Below are positions 1 through 8,091 of a stretch of DNA of 10,000 nt, one piece after another. The notes under the pieces were generated by a model. The model was not told the DNA's origin. It saw nothing but the letters and a program-made list of their open reading frames with translations, and ran no database searches. The position numbers were made by a program, and so were the translations under genes. Within the stretch, counting starts at the first letter, position 1. Every line of letters begins with the position of its first letter. Origin of the DNA: Rheinheimera sp. (GTDB taxonomy: Bacteria; Pseudomonadota; Gammaproteobacteria; Enterobacterales; Alteromonadaceae); assembly GCF_020217005.1 (NCBI RefSeq), contig NZ_JAIWOI010000241.1, positions 1 to 10,000 on the forward strand, given 5' to 3'.

Positions 1-336
1 TGAGGCCTTATCGTCAGCACCTTCCAGCTTGATACTGGTTTCAGGTGCCTTCATGGCTCTACGATAGTCGTAGCTCTCAGGGTCCATATCAACAAACTCA
101 CCAGTATTCAGGTCCACTAAACGTTCCTGAATATGCTTGCTGTACAGCTCTTTGATGTTACCTTCAGATAACAAGCCTGTGACCGCCAGAACGTTCTTCT
201 GAGAATCCAACAGCTTGTTTTCAACCTGCTTTGGTCTCAGCTGAACTGCAGCAGTTGCCACTAAAATTGCACAAACCAAACATAAAGCAATGACCACAAA
301 AAAGGTTTTGCCAATACTATCGTTATTACTAAACAT
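1..336 (-). CDS. nqrC: NqrC, Na+-translocating NADH:quinone oxidoreductase subunit C (N-terminal 112 residues; cut by window edge)
   Basis: This is the start of subunit C of the sodium-pumping NADH:quinone oxidoreductase, a membrane-anchored subunit that in studied relatives carries a covalently bound FMN in its periplasmic domain. Translation from the ATG at 336 begins [15 protein letters not shown] and gives one hydrophobic helix at about residues 11-31, followed by a soluble region with the NqrC-typical QLRPKQ and LDSQKNVL stretches. The reading frame is open to position 1, so the FMN-attachment threonine lies outside the window. The start codon overlaps the end of nqrB by 8 nt, which implies translational coupling and a single nqr transcript. 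Identity rests on position in the A-B-C order and on the recognisable N-terminus. Confidence 0.93.
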   Translation of the reverse strand, partial: MFSNNDSIGKTFFVVIALCLVCAILVATAAVQLRPKQVENKLLDSQKNVLAVTGLLSEGNIKELYSKHIQERLVDLNTGEFVDMDPESYDYRRAMKAPETSIKLEGADDKAS

Positions 337-1534
337 TACGGGCAAGCCTCCGATTGATATTCGCCTGAGCCACCATATAGTCAAACAATGGTGCAAATAA
401 GTTAGCGAACAAAATTGCTAACATCATACCTTCAGGGTAAGCAGGGTTGACCACACGGATCATCACTACCATAAAACCAATCAGGATACCGTAAGCCCAT
501 TTGCCTTGGTTTGTGAAAGAAGCCGATACAGGGTCTGTTGCCATAAAGAACATACCTATAGCAAAGCCACCTAACACTATGTGCCAGTACCAAGGCATAG
601 CAAACATAGCATTGGTCTCAGAACCTATCATGTTGAACATGCTAGCGAAAATGATAGTACCCACCATAACACCAGCCACAATGCGCCAAGAGGCAATACG
701 GAAGTAAATTAAGGCTAAACCACCAATCATCAGAGCTAAGAAGGACGTTTCACCTACTGAGCCTGGGATAAAGCCGTAAAACGCATCCCACCACTGAGCA
801 TTAATTGACCAATCAGACACTTCGCCATTGACAGCTTTAGACAACCAGGTCGCGCCAGAGAAACCATCAGCTACAGTCCATACTTTGTCGCCTGAAATCT
901 GTGCTGGGTAAGCAAAGAACAGGAAAGCACGGCCGGCTAAAGCTGGGTTTAGGAAATTACGGCCTGTACCACCAAAAACTTCTTTCGCTACAACCACACC
1001 AAAGGTGATACCTAAAGCGGCTTGCCACAGAGGAATAGAAGCTGGAAGAATTAAGGCGAACAAAATAGAAGTAACGAAGAAGCCTTCATTGATTTCATGC
1101 TTACGCACAGAAGCAAACAACACTTCCCAGAAACCACCGACAACAAACACAGTGGCATAAATAGGCAGGAACCAGCAGGCACCGTACCACATTTTGCTGC
1201 CCCAGCCAGATTCAGCAGTCAATTCACCACCGAGTAACTGGAACAAAGCCACCTGCCAGGTGTCAGGCATACCAAAACCAGCCTGCAGCGCGATAACCGC
1301 CTGATGACCAATGTTGAACATGCCAAAAAACAGTGCAGGAAATAACATTAACCAGACAAAAATCATGATACGTTTCAGATCGATACTGTCACGCACATGA
1401 GTACCAGCCTTAGTCACCAGACCAGGGGTATAGAAAATTGTTGCAGCAGCTTCATATAAAGCATACCACTTTTCGTATTTGCCACCTTTTTCAAACTGCG
1501 GCTCAATACTTTCTAAAAAATGCTTTAAACCCAT
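329..1534 (-). CDS. nqrB: NqrB, Na+-translocating NADH:quinone oxidoreductase subunit B
   Basis: This 401-residue polytopic inner-membrane subunit of Na+-NQR takes part in quinone reduction and sodium translocation. The start at 1534 ([10 protein letters not shown]) matches the usual NqrB N-terminus. A GAAGGAAGG ribosome-binding site lies just upstream inside the end of nqrA, so the longer frame starting at 1567 is not the real start. The SGAT motif at residues 226-229 places the covalent FMN on Thr229, equivalent to Thr236 of Vibrio cholerae NqrB. The stretch VVGGFWEV (residues 131-138) corresponds to the Vibrio region with glycines linked to korormicin/HQNO sensitivity, and both glycines are intact here. 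[20 protein letters not shown] (185-204) is the highly conserved core. About ten membrane helices are visible. The gene begins 2 nt after nqrA stops. Confidence 0.97.
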   Translation of the reverse strand: MGLKHFLESIEPQFEKGGKYEKWYALYEAAATIFYTPGLVTKAGTHVRDSIDLKRIMIFVWLMLFPALFFGMFNIGHQAVIALQAGFGMPDTWQVALFQLLGGELTAESGWGSKMWYGACWFLPIYATVFVVGGFWEVLFASVRKHEINEGFFVTSILFALILPASIPLWQAALGITFGVVVAKEVFGGTGRNFLNPALAGRAFLFFAYPAQISGDKVWTVADGFSGATWLSKAVNGEVSDWSINAQWWDAFYGFIPGSVGETSFLALMIGGLALIYFRIASWRIVAGVMVGTIIFASMFNMIGSETNAMFAMPWYWHIVLGGFAIGMFFMATDPVSASFTNQGKWAYGILIGFMVVMIRVVNPAYPEGMMLAILFANLFAPLFDYMVAQANINRRLARNV

Positions 1535-1536
1535 TT

Positions 1537-2992
<1,456 letters not shown>

Positions 2993-2997
2993 CGCGG

Positions 2998-3027
2998 ATT
3001 CTAGCACTAAACATAAGTGCTATCTAT
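2998..3027 (-). promoter_or_regulatory. Probable nqr operon promoter
   Basis: Reading toward nqrA, a good -10 hexamer TAGAAT occupies 2998-3003 and is followed by a GC-rich start-like stretch, a layout common in gammaproteobacterial housekeeping promoters. The region 17-18 bp upstream (3021-3027, TAGATA or ATAGAT) is a poor match to the sigma-70 -35 consensus, so the promoter may depend on an activator. An inverted repeat lies across the spacer. It is the only convincing -10 between the fabV terminator and nqrA. Confidence 0.4.
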
Positions 3028-3032
3028 GTTAA
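3002..3032. promoter_or_regulatory. Two overlapping inverted repeats in the nqr promoter (possible operator)
   Basis: A perfect 7-bp inverted repeat, TAGCACT (3002-3008) and AGTGCTA (3016-3022) with a 7-bp spacer, overlaps the edge of the -10 box. A second dyad, TAAACATA (3008-3015) and TATGTTAA (3025-3032), 7 of 8 matched with a 9-bp spacer, shares its middle with the first. Dimeric regulators often bind such dyads, and the position within the promoter spacer fits transcriptional control. I do not recognise the regulator. Confidence 0.35.
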
Positions 3033-3160
3033 TCAGCAAAATTATCCGGCATTTCAGCCGACTGAAGCTGAGTGTAGACAAGTTTTACAACTTTGCCTTT
3101 CGCCGGAGCAACAGTGCGGCCAAAATCCGAAAAATCCTTACAAAACCAGGAATAATTAAT

Positions 3161-3184
3161 AAAAAAGCCGCATTACGCGGCTTT
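3161..3184 (-). terminator. Rho-independent terminator of fabV
   Basis: An 8-bp perfect stem, AAAGCCGC (minus-strand sense, 3184-3177) with GCGGCTTT (3171-3164), and a 5-nt loop is followed on the minus strand by a run of six T residues. It begins 6 nt after the fabV stop codon and separates fabV from the nqr promoter downstream. Confidence 0.85.
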
Positions 3185-3189
3185 CAAAG

Positions 3190-4383
3190 TTACTGAACCA
3201 AATTTTTCAGCGGCAACAACGCCTGTACATCAGCATCATAATCGACATGGCTGTAACCAAATCCAAACAAACGCAGAAACTCGTTGTGGTAGCCTTTATA
3301 GTCGGTCAGATCGTCAATGTTCTCTGTGGTCACCTGGCCCCATAAGTCTTTTACTGCAGACTGGATATGCTCCGACAATTCTTTACCATCCATTCGCAAA
3401 CGACCGGCTTCATCTAAAGTACGGTCTTTGTTATAGAGCGCTTGTTGAAACAAACCATAAATCTGCTCAATACACCCTTCATGAGTGCCTTCTTGCTTCA
3501 TTACCCGATATAACAAGGAAATGTACAGCGGCATAATTGGAATAGCAGAGCTTGCCTGTGTCACTAAAGCTTTTAATGAAGCAACATAAGCGTGACCTGA
3601 CACTGAATCCAGTTTTTTGGTGATAGCAGTAGCAGCACGGTCTAAATCTTCTTTAGCTTTGCCTATGGTTGCTTTGCCATAAATTGGCCAGGTTAACTCC
3701 TTACCAATGTACGTATAGGCAACGGTCTGGCAACCTTCTGCCAATACGCCAGCCGCCTGCAATTGATCCAACCAGCGCTCCCAGTCTTCACCACCCATCA
3801 CTTTAACCGTATTGAAGATCTCTTCATCAGAGGCAGGCTCAACAGAAACGTTCTCGATTTCACGCTTGCTGGTATTAAGTGTTTTGGCTGTGTACGCCTG
3901 AGCTATTGGCTTTAATACAGAGCTGTAAACTTCACCTGTCACAGGATCTTTACGACGCGGCGCAGCCAAGCTGTACACTACTAAATCAATTTTGCCCATT
4001 TCTCTGCGGATCAAATCAATGGCCTGAGATTTTAATTCGTCGGTAAAAGCGTCACCGTTGAGGTGCTTATTCCATAGACCCTCAGCTGCTGCAGCCTGCT
4101 CAAAAGCCACGGTGTTATACCAGCCGGCAGAAGCGGTTTTACCTTCGCTAGGTTCTTTTTCAAAGAAAATACCTAAGGTCTTTGCGCCCGAAGCAAAAGC
4201 AGATGTAATACGAGACGCCAGGCCATACCCTGTAGATGCGCCTATCACTAATACATTTTTTGGACCATCGGCCACTGGTCCTTGCGCTTTGACATAGTCA
4301 ATTTGTTCTTGCACATGGGCTGCACAACCGACCGGATGCGCGTTAGTGCAAATAAAACCACGAATTTTAGGTTGGATAACCAT
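3190..4383 (-). CDS. fabV: FabV, NADH-dependent trans-2-enoyl-ACP/CoA reductase
   Basis: FabV catalyses the last step of each fatty-acid elongation cycle in the cytoplasm, reducing trans-2-enoyl-ACP (or CoA) with NADH. It replaces FabI in many gammaproteobacteria and is known for triclosan tolerance. The 397-residue protein has the usual family length of about 400. The N-terminus has the typical RGFICTNAHPVGCAAHVQ stretch (8-25). The Rossmann nucleotide loop is GASTGYGLASR (48-58). E75 after the second strand fits the acidic residue that favours NADH. The Tyr-X8-Lys catalytic pair is Y235/K244 in TWPIYGKATIGKAK. The ATG at 4383 has a weak TAGG ribosome-binding site. The gene appears to be a one-gene unit, with its own terminator and a promoter region containing a FadR-like sequence. 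Confidence 0.97.
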   Translation of the reverse strand: MVIQPKIRGFICTNAHPVGCAAHVQEQIDYVKAQGPVADGPKNVLVIGASTGYGLASRITSAFASGAKTLGIFFEKEPSEGKTASAGWYNTVAFEQAAAAEGLWNKHLNGDAFTDELKSQAIDLIRREMGKIDLVVYSLAAPRRKDPVTGEVYSSVLKPIAQAYTAKTLNTSKREIENVSVEPASDEEIFNTVKVMGGEDWERWLDQLQAAGVLAEGCQTVAYTYIGKELTWPIYGKATIGKAKEDLDRAATAITKKLDSVSGHAYVASLKALVTQASSAIPIMPLYISLLYRVMKQEGTHEGCIEQIYGLFQQALYNKDRTLDEAGRLRMDGKELSEHIQSAVKDLWGQVTTENIDDLTDYKGYHNEFLRLFGFGYSHVDYDADVQALLPLKNLVQ

Positions 4384-4439
4384 AACAAAACCTATTGTTG
4401 GTTGAAAATTGTCAGCTAGTTTAAGCCGTTAGCTTAAAA

Positions 4440-4456
4440 AACAGGTCTGATCAGCA
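4440..4456 (-). promoter_or_regulatory. Candidate FadR operator upstream of fabV
   Basis: On the minus strand the 17-mer TGCTGATCAGACCTGTT agrees at 14 of 17 positions with the FadR consensus AGCTGGTCCGAYNTGTT as I remember it. It agrees at 13 of 17 with the E. coli fabA FadR site (AACTGATCGGACTTGTT, from memory). It lies 57-73 bases upstream of the start codon. Relative to the -10-like TATTTT at 4457-4462 it would cover the start point (repression). Relative to a weaker TAAACT at 4418-4423 it would be centred near -38 (activation, as at fabA). FadR control would fit a fatty-acid synthesis gene. The site is inferred from sequence similarity only. Confidence 0.5.
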
Positions 4457-4486
4457 AAAATAGCAGTATTGTGGACTCAAAAACAA
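4457..4486 (-). promoter_or_regulatory. Possible fabV promoter
   Basis: On the minus strand TTGTTT (4481-4486), an 18-bp spacer and TATTTT (4457-4462) form a moderate sigma-70-like promoter. The FadR-like site abuts the -10 box directly downstream. A second, weaker -10-like TAAACT at 4418-4423 is an alternative. Confidence 0.3.
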
Positions 4487-4534
4487 GAACTTAGTCGCGG
4501 CAGACAGTATCAGTAAAAGAGCTGCAACAGACAA

Positions 4535-4562
4535 AATAAAAGCGTCGTGCGACGCTTTTATT
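4535..4562 (-). terminator. Rho-independent terminator of bolA
   Basis: A long, nearly perfect hairpin pairs aataaaagcgtc (4535-4546) with gacgcttttatt (4551-4562), with a 4-base loop. On the minus strand the stem runs into a T-rich tail. It starts 11 nt after the bolA stop. The symmetry means it could work in both directions, but no plus-strand gene reads into it. Confidence 0.8.
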
Positions 4563-4573
4563 ATATGAGGATC

Positions 4574-4915
4574 TCAGGCCTCAGGTAGTGCAGTTTTCTC
4601 TCTTTTACTGCCGCCAAAACATTTAGGCGAGGCTGGTGGTTTTTCAGCGTAATATTCATACCACTCACCAGGTGTATAAGTATGTAAAGCTAAAGCGTGG
4701 ATCTTTTCGGCTAACTCCTCCGCCAATATTGCATTTACTGCCCTGTGGCGGTTTAACAATCTCATGCCGTCAAAGGCACTAGTCACAATGACCACTTTAA
4801 AATGTGACTGTGCCCCCGGTGCCACACTGTGCATATGGCTTTCATTGACCACGTCAAGGAACACAGGATCAAATGCGCTCAATAACTTCTGTTCTATTGC
4901 GGTATGAACCAACAT
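4574..4915 (-). CDS. bolA: BolA family protein
   Basis: BolA proteins are small cytoplasmic proteins that pair with monothiol glutaredoxins around [2Fe-2S] clusters. In E. coli, BolA also influences cell shape and stress-related transcription. The 113-residue product matches E. coli BolA closely: FDPVFLDVVNESHMHSV (residues 15-31), SHFKVVIV, LNRHRAVNAILAEEL and the C-terminal HALALHTYTPGEW. The conserved histidines used for cluster binding are present. I start at the ATG at 4915, which has an AAGGG ribosome-binding site 7 nt upstream. The frame extends 25 codons further upstream, but that part lacks family similarity and overlaps the likely promoter. In E. coli bolA is divergent from yajG-ampG, and the same neighbours occur here further along on the other strand. 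Confidence 0.95.
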   Translation of the reverse strand: MLVHTAIEQKLLSAFDPVFLDVVNESHMHSVAPGAQSHFKVVIVTSAFDGMRLLNRHRAVNAILAEELAEKIHALALHTYTPGEWYEYYAEKPPASPKCFGGSKREKTALPEA

Positions 4916-4946
4916 AGCTAAACCCTTTTGTTGCTCCCTCTCCTCT

Positions 4947-4975
4947 ACTCTAGTTAAGGCGATGCACCTTGTCAG
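4947..4975 (-). promoter_or_regulatory. Probable bolA promoter
   Basis: On the minus strand CTGACA (4970-4975), a 17-bp spacer and TAGAGT (4947-4952) form a good sigma-70-type promoter, with a start point expected near 4940, about 25 nt before the bolA ATG. It does not resemble the gearbox promoter described for E. coli bolA. Confidence 0.5.
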
Positions 4976-5038
4976 CCCGCTTTTCTGCAAAAACGAACAA
5001 AAACCTGCTAAGCGACTGCTGCCATAGAGAAAATATAA

Positions 5039-5662
5039 TTAAGTTGTTTTTTGCTTGATTTCACGGAAGGTCAGGTTTATGCGACCTTGATTTGCCGCAG
5101 CCATTTTAGCAACTCTGTGCTGCCAAAAGCGCTGGCAAGGACCTGCCATCAACAACAGGGAGCCGTGCCCAAGCTCAAGTTTCAGCTGTGTATTTAAGCT
5201 CTTATGTTTTAAATCAAAAAATCGTTTTTGCCCTAAACTTAATGAAGCGATCTGAGGGTTATCTCCCAGTTCAGGCTCATCATCGCTGTGCCAGCCCATA
5301 TGCTGCTGACCGTCTGAGTACCAATTAAGCAGCACTGAATTAAAGCGGCACTGACACAGCAGGTTGACCTGCTCAGTGAGTTGTTTCACGACAGGATGCC
5401 AGAGTACTGGCTCAAACAACACTCCCGAATATTTATAACTACAGTGCGGATCGCCCATCCATACCTGACGCCTCGGAATTCGCACCGCTTTGCCAAAAAT
5501 TTTAATCTCAGGCTGTTGCCAGTCTAATTGACCGGCTAAGTACTGATAACAGCGATCTGCCTGCTCCGAAGACAACCAATCTGGCCAAAACTTCAGCTCA
5601 GCATCTGGTAATACGAAGTGTTGCAACGATCCATGGTTGTCGCTCTGGTGTGCTCGTGTCAA
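5039..5662 (-). CDS. alkB: AlkB-family 2-oxoglutarate/Fe(II)-dependent dioxygenase (alkylation repair)
   Basis: AlkB-type enzymes remove methyl and other alkyl groups from DNA or RNA bases by oxidation, using Fe(II), oxygen and 2-oxoglutarate. The 207-residue protein has the iron triad H125-x-D127 (GWHSDDEPELG) and H182 (FWQHRVAK). The NWY stretch (113-115) and the R194-x5-R200 motif (RINLTFR) for 2-oxoglutarate are also present. The layout resembles the ALKBH2/3-like subgroup more than E. coli AlkB, so the substrate could be DNA or RNA. The start is a TTG at 5662 with an AGAAGG ribosome-binding site 7 nt upstream; no ATG exists near the N-terminus. The gene is 32 nt head-to-head from rlmG and 123 nt upstream of bolA, with no clear terminator between, so some transcripts may continue into bolA. 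Confidence 0.9.
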   Translation of the reverse strand: MTRAHQSDNHGSLQHFVLPDAELKFWPDWLSSEQADRCYQYLAGQLDWQQPEIKIFGKAVRIPRRQVWMGDPHCSYKYSGVLFEPVLWHPVVKQLTEQVNLLCQCRFNSVLLNWYSDGQQHMGWHSDDEPELGDNPQIASLSLGQKRFFDLKHKSLNTQLKLELGHGSLLLMAGPCQRFWQHRVAKMAAANQGRINLTFREIKQKTT

Positions 5663-5665
5663 AAT
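5637..5665 (+). promoter_or_regulatory. Weak candidate promoter for the rlmG-yajG cluster
   Basis: TTGTCG (5637-5642), a 17-bp spacer and CAAAAT (5660-5665) give a 4/6 plus 4/6 sigma-70 match upstream of rlmG, inside the 5' end of alkB. The gap between the two divergent genes is too short to hold two separate promoters, so any promoter must overlap coding sequence. This is only the best match seen by eye. Confidence 0.22.
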
Positions 5666-5694
5666 ACAACCTTCTCTTCTACAAGTTGAATGGC

Positions 5695-6834
5695 ATGAAT
5701 ACTATTTTTACCGTCGCTGACAAGCAACTGCAGCTGGACAGATTACCACTTGGCCAAAGCAATCGCAGCTTACAAGCCTGGGATGCAGCGGATGAATTGC
5801 TGCTGCTACAGGCTTTGCCTCTGTTACAAAACAACGCCGGATTAAAAATTTTAATAATGCATGATTTATTTGGCGCTTTGTCCTGTGCCTTAGGTGATTA
5901 TCCGCACACTCAGCAAAACGACTCGGTATTAAGCCAGCAAGCCACAGCGCACAACAGGAAACAAAATGCCTTATCTGCTGAGGCAGTCAGCTATATCGAC
6001 AGTGTTACGGCTCTACCTGATGGACTGGATCTGGTGTTGTTAAAAGTGCCAAACAATCACGGCTATCTGCGCTTTATGTTGCAGCAGTTAAGCCTGGTTG
6101 TAAGGCCTGACACCATAGTGATAGCCGCGGCCAAAGCCAAAGATATTCATAAAAATTTACTGGCTATTTTTGAGCAGGAGCTTGGGCCGACCAACGCCTC
6201 GCTGGCACAAAAGAAATGCCGCACTATACATTGTACTCCTCGTGGAGAAGCAAGAACCTTTACCTATCCCATTCAATGGCAATTACCAGACTATCAATTA
6301 ACACTGGTTAATCACGCGAATGTGTTTGCCAAGGAACAACTGGATATAGGTGCACGTTTCCTGTTGGAACATTTACCTGTGCTGGCCCCCGGGGTTAAGG
6401 TTGCAGATTTAGGCTGCGGTAATGGTGTGCTTGGACTGGCGTTATTAAAACAGCAACCTGAAGCTCATATAATTTTTACTGATGACTCTTTTATGGCAGT
6501 TGCATCATCCAGAGCTTCAGTTACAGCCAATGCGCCTGAACTATTGTCTCAGGCGGAGTTCAGAACAGACGACTGTTTAGCCAGCCAGGCCGATCAAAGT
6601 CTGGATTATGTAATCTGTAATCCACCTTTTCATCAACAACAGGCTGTGACTGAACATATTGCATGGCAAATGTTTAACGATGCTAAACGCTGTTTAAAAC
6701 CCGGCGGTAAGCTACGTATTGTCGCCAACAGGCATTTACCCTATTACGAAAAAATGACGGTACTGCTGGGTGGCTGCCGCCATATTGCCAGCAATAATAA
6801 GTTTGTGATCCTCGAATCTACCAAAAGGAAATAA
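5695..6834 (+). CDS. rlmG: RlmG, 23S rRNA (guanine-1835-N2)-methyltransferase
   Basis: RlmG uses S-adenosylmethionine to methylate N2 of G1835 in 23S rRNA. The 379-residue product is almost the same length as E. coli RlmG (378). It keeps the two-domain layout: a degenerate N-terminal methyltransferase-like domain (LQAWDAADE at 26-34, FGALSCAL at 59-66) and a catalytic C-terminal domain. Motif I is VADLGCGNGVLGLALL (236-251) and the catalytic NPPF is at 309-312 in CNPPFHQQQAVTEH. HANVFAKEQLDIGARF (207-222) is also family-typical. I chose the ATG at 5695 because similarity begins there; the frame extends to a GTG at 5650, but this would overlap alkB. The ribosome-binding site is weak. yajG follows after 2 nt. 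Confidence 0.95.
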   Translation: MNTIFTVADKQLQLDRLPLGQSNRSLQAWDAADELLLLQALPLLQNNAGLKILIMHDLFGALSCALGDYPHTQQNDSVLSQQATAHNRKQNALSAEAVSYIDSVTALPDGLDLVLLKVPNNHGYLRFMLQQLSLVVRPDTIVIAAAKAKDIHKNLLAIFEQELGPTNASLAQKKCRTIHCTPRGEARTFTYPIQWQLPDYQLTLVNHANVFAKEQLDIGARFLLEHLPVLAPGVKVADLGCGNGVLGLALLKQQPEAHIIFTDDSFMAVASSRASVTANAPELLSQAEFRTDDCLASQADQSLDYVICNPPFHQQQAVTEHIAWQMFNDAKRCLKPGGKLRIVANRHLPYYEKMTVLLGGCRHIASNNKFVILESTKRK

Positions 6835-6836
6835 CT

Positions 6837-7415
6837 ATGCACCTTTTTAAACGTCCAGTTATAGCTTCGGCTTTAGTGGCCTTCAGCCTGGTTTTAACTG
6901 CCTGTAGCAGCACATCATCTTCTTTTTTAGTCACACCTCAAGTGTTCTGGAATCAAAGCAAAGCTCTGGCTGGCGCAGAGTTCGTGTTAACTGTAGTAGA
7001 TCAACGCCCCTCCGATCAGACGCTGTTTTTACGCAAAGGCACTGCCGTTACCAGCCTTCCGACCAGCAATAACCTGGCGCAGCAACTGGAATCTACGTTG
7101 ACGGACGCCATGACAGCGCAAGGAGCAAAATTAACCTCCAGTAGCGTCACTACTATGACAGTTCAGATCCTGAAATTGTCTGCTGACGCCGATCAACGCA
7201 CTGTTGAGCATCTGGTCAAGAACGATGTAGAACTGCGAATTGAAATCCAAAACCACAATGGTTCTTTTGACAAAATCTATGCGGGAAAAAGTAGCTTCTC
7301 TGGTCCCTTCAAACTAGACAATGCAGCGGCTGAAGTGAAACTGCGGGTGTTAACTGAACAAGTTCTGGCCGAGTTACTGAACGACAGCACCTGGCACCCC
7401 TACGTGAAGGGCTAA
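6837..7415 (+). CDS. yajG: YajG-family lipoprotein
   Basis: This is a predicted lipoprotein of the YajG family, whose molecular role is not established. The 192-residue precursor has a short basic start, a hydrophobic segment and the lipobox LTAC (20-23), so cleavage is expected before Cys23. Serines at positions +2 and +3 predict outer-membrane sorting. The mature part is similar in layout to E. coli YajG: a VVDQRPSDQTL stretch (residues 53-63), LTDAMTAQGAKL and a C-terminal helix ending near STWHPYVKG. The start has an AAGGA site 7 nt upstream, located in the last codons of rlmG. The 2-nt and 3-nt gaps to its neighbours indicate one transcript. In E. coli yajG directly precedes ampG; here two genes lie between. 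Confidence 0.85.
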   Translation: MHLFKRPVIASALVAFSLVLTACSSTSSSFLVTPQVFWNQSKALAGAEFVLTVVDQRPSDQTLFLRKGTAVTSLPTSNNLAQQLESTLTDAMTAQGAKLTSSSVTTMTVQILKLSADADQRTVEHLVKNDVELRIEIQNHNGSFDKIYAGKSSFSGPFKLDNAAAEVKLRVLTEQVLAELLNDSTWHPYVKG

Positions 7416-7418
7416 ACT

Positions 7419-8024
7419 ATGCGTCTTATTACTTTAGCTCTGATTGCTCTGTTTTCAGTCTCTGCTGTGGCTGCTGTCGACATGACCAAACCAACGGGAA
7501 AATTTGTACAACAAAACAACTTATTCCCTAAAGTTAAGCTAGTGACTTCGGTAGGTGACATCGTTGTGGAATTGGACAGAACCAAAGCGCCACTAGCGGT
7601 GAATAACTTCCTGAGTTACGTCAATATCAAAGCTTATGACAATACTGTATTTCATCGGCTTGAGCCTGAGTTTGTGGTTCAGGGCGGAGGTTATAAGCCT
7701 GATATGGCACCTGTGGCTGAATTTCCTGCTGTTTTTAACGAATCAGGTAATGGTGCAAAAAATCAGTTTGGCAGCATAGCTATGGCCCGTAACAACGATC
7801 CACACAGCGCCACCAGCCAATTCTTTTTTAACCTCAATGATAATCCAAGTCTGGACCCTGGCAAAAACTGGGGTTATACAGTCTTTGGTCAGGTGCAGGA
7901 TGGCTTTGAAGTGCTAGATAAAATGAAGTTGCTGGAAACTCATACTGATGAAACCACAGGCTGGCAAAATGTGCCTAAACAACCAATTATCTTAAAACAA
8001 GTGATTTTACAGCCAGAACAATAA
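7419..8024 (+). CDS. ppiA: Periplasmic cyclophilin-type peptidyl-prolyl cis-trans isomerase (PpiA-like)
   Basis: Cyclophilins speed up cis-trans isomerisation of bonds before proline and assist folding. The 201-residue precursor has a Sec signal peptide (residues 1-18 or 19, cleavage in SAVAAVD), so it should act in the periplasm. The cyclophilin core is intact: FHR (78-80) with catalytic Arg80, Phe85, QGGG (88-91), IAMARNNDPHSATSQFFFN (120-138) with Gln134 and Phe136, and GYTVFGQV (152-159). The C-terminal WQNVPKQPI resembles the end of E. coli PpiA. Relative to E. coli PpiA it has about 10 extra residues between signal peptide and core. A GAAGGG ribosome-binding site lies in the end of yajG. 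The symbol is assigned by similarity remembered for PpiA; orthology is not tested. Confidence 0.88.
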   Translation: MRLITLALIALFSVSAVAAVDMTKPTGKFVQQNNLFPKVKLVTSVGDIVVELDRTKAPLAVNNFLSYVNIKAYDNTVFHRLEPEFVVQGGGYKPDMAPVAEFPAVFNESGNGAKNQFGSIAMARNNDPHSATSQFFFNLNDNPSLDPGKNWGYTVFGQVQDGFEVLDKMKLLETHTDETTGWQNVPKQPIILKQVILQPEQ

Positions 8025-8032
8025 AGCCCGAC

Positions 8033-8038
8033 TATACT
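8033..8038 (+). promoter_or_regulatory. Isolated -10-like TATACT before the small ORF
   Basis: TATACT matches the -10 consensus at 5 of 6 positions and lies 54 bases before the start of the small gene, but no acceptable -35 lies 16-18 bases upstream. It could support an internal promoter for the small ORF and ampG, or be chance. Confidence 0.2.
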
Positions 8039-8040
8039 TG

Positions 8041-8076
8041 CTCTGAGCACACAGAGCTGGCGTGGTGCCAGCTCTG
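8041..8076 (+). promoter_or_regulatory. Stem-loop with alternative pairing between the cyclophilin gene and the small ORF
   Basis: CAGAGCTGGC (8052-8061) and GCCAGCTCTG (8067-8076) form a perfect 10-bp stem with a 5-nt loop. An upstream CTCTG (8041-8045) can instead pair with CAGAG (8052-8056). No T-run follows, so it is not a standard intrinsic terminator. It may protect or process the mRNA between the tightly packed upstream genes and the downstream pair, or modulate translation of the ORF starting 16 nt later. Confidence 0.5.
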
Positions 8077-8091
8077 ACAGGGATCAGACCT

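Larger units (their letters stand above)
4384..4573. other. Intergenic region between bolA and fabV
   Basis: This 190-base gap contains no supportable gene. It holds the bolA terminator at its distal end, then the likely fabV promoter, a 17-bp FadR-like site and an A/T-rich 5' untranslated region leading to the fabV start. Confidence 0.8.

Noticed and set aside
3080..3093. AAGTT-TTAC-AACTT dyad upstream of the nqr promoter
   Set aside because: Only five base pairs in A/T-rich DNA and about 80 bp from the -10 box; not distinguishable from chance.
4916..4990. Longer bolA with 25 extra residues
   Set aside because: The extension has no BolA similarity and contains the best promoter; the ATG at 4915 has a proper ribosome-binding site.
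5650..5694. Longer rlmG starting at the GTG at 5650
   Set aside because: Family similarity starts at the ATG at 5695, and the extension would overlap the alkB coding region.
8052..8076. Intrinsic terminator after the cyclophilin gene
   Set aside because: The stem is strong, but no T-run follows on either strand, so it is listed as a stem-loop of unknown role.
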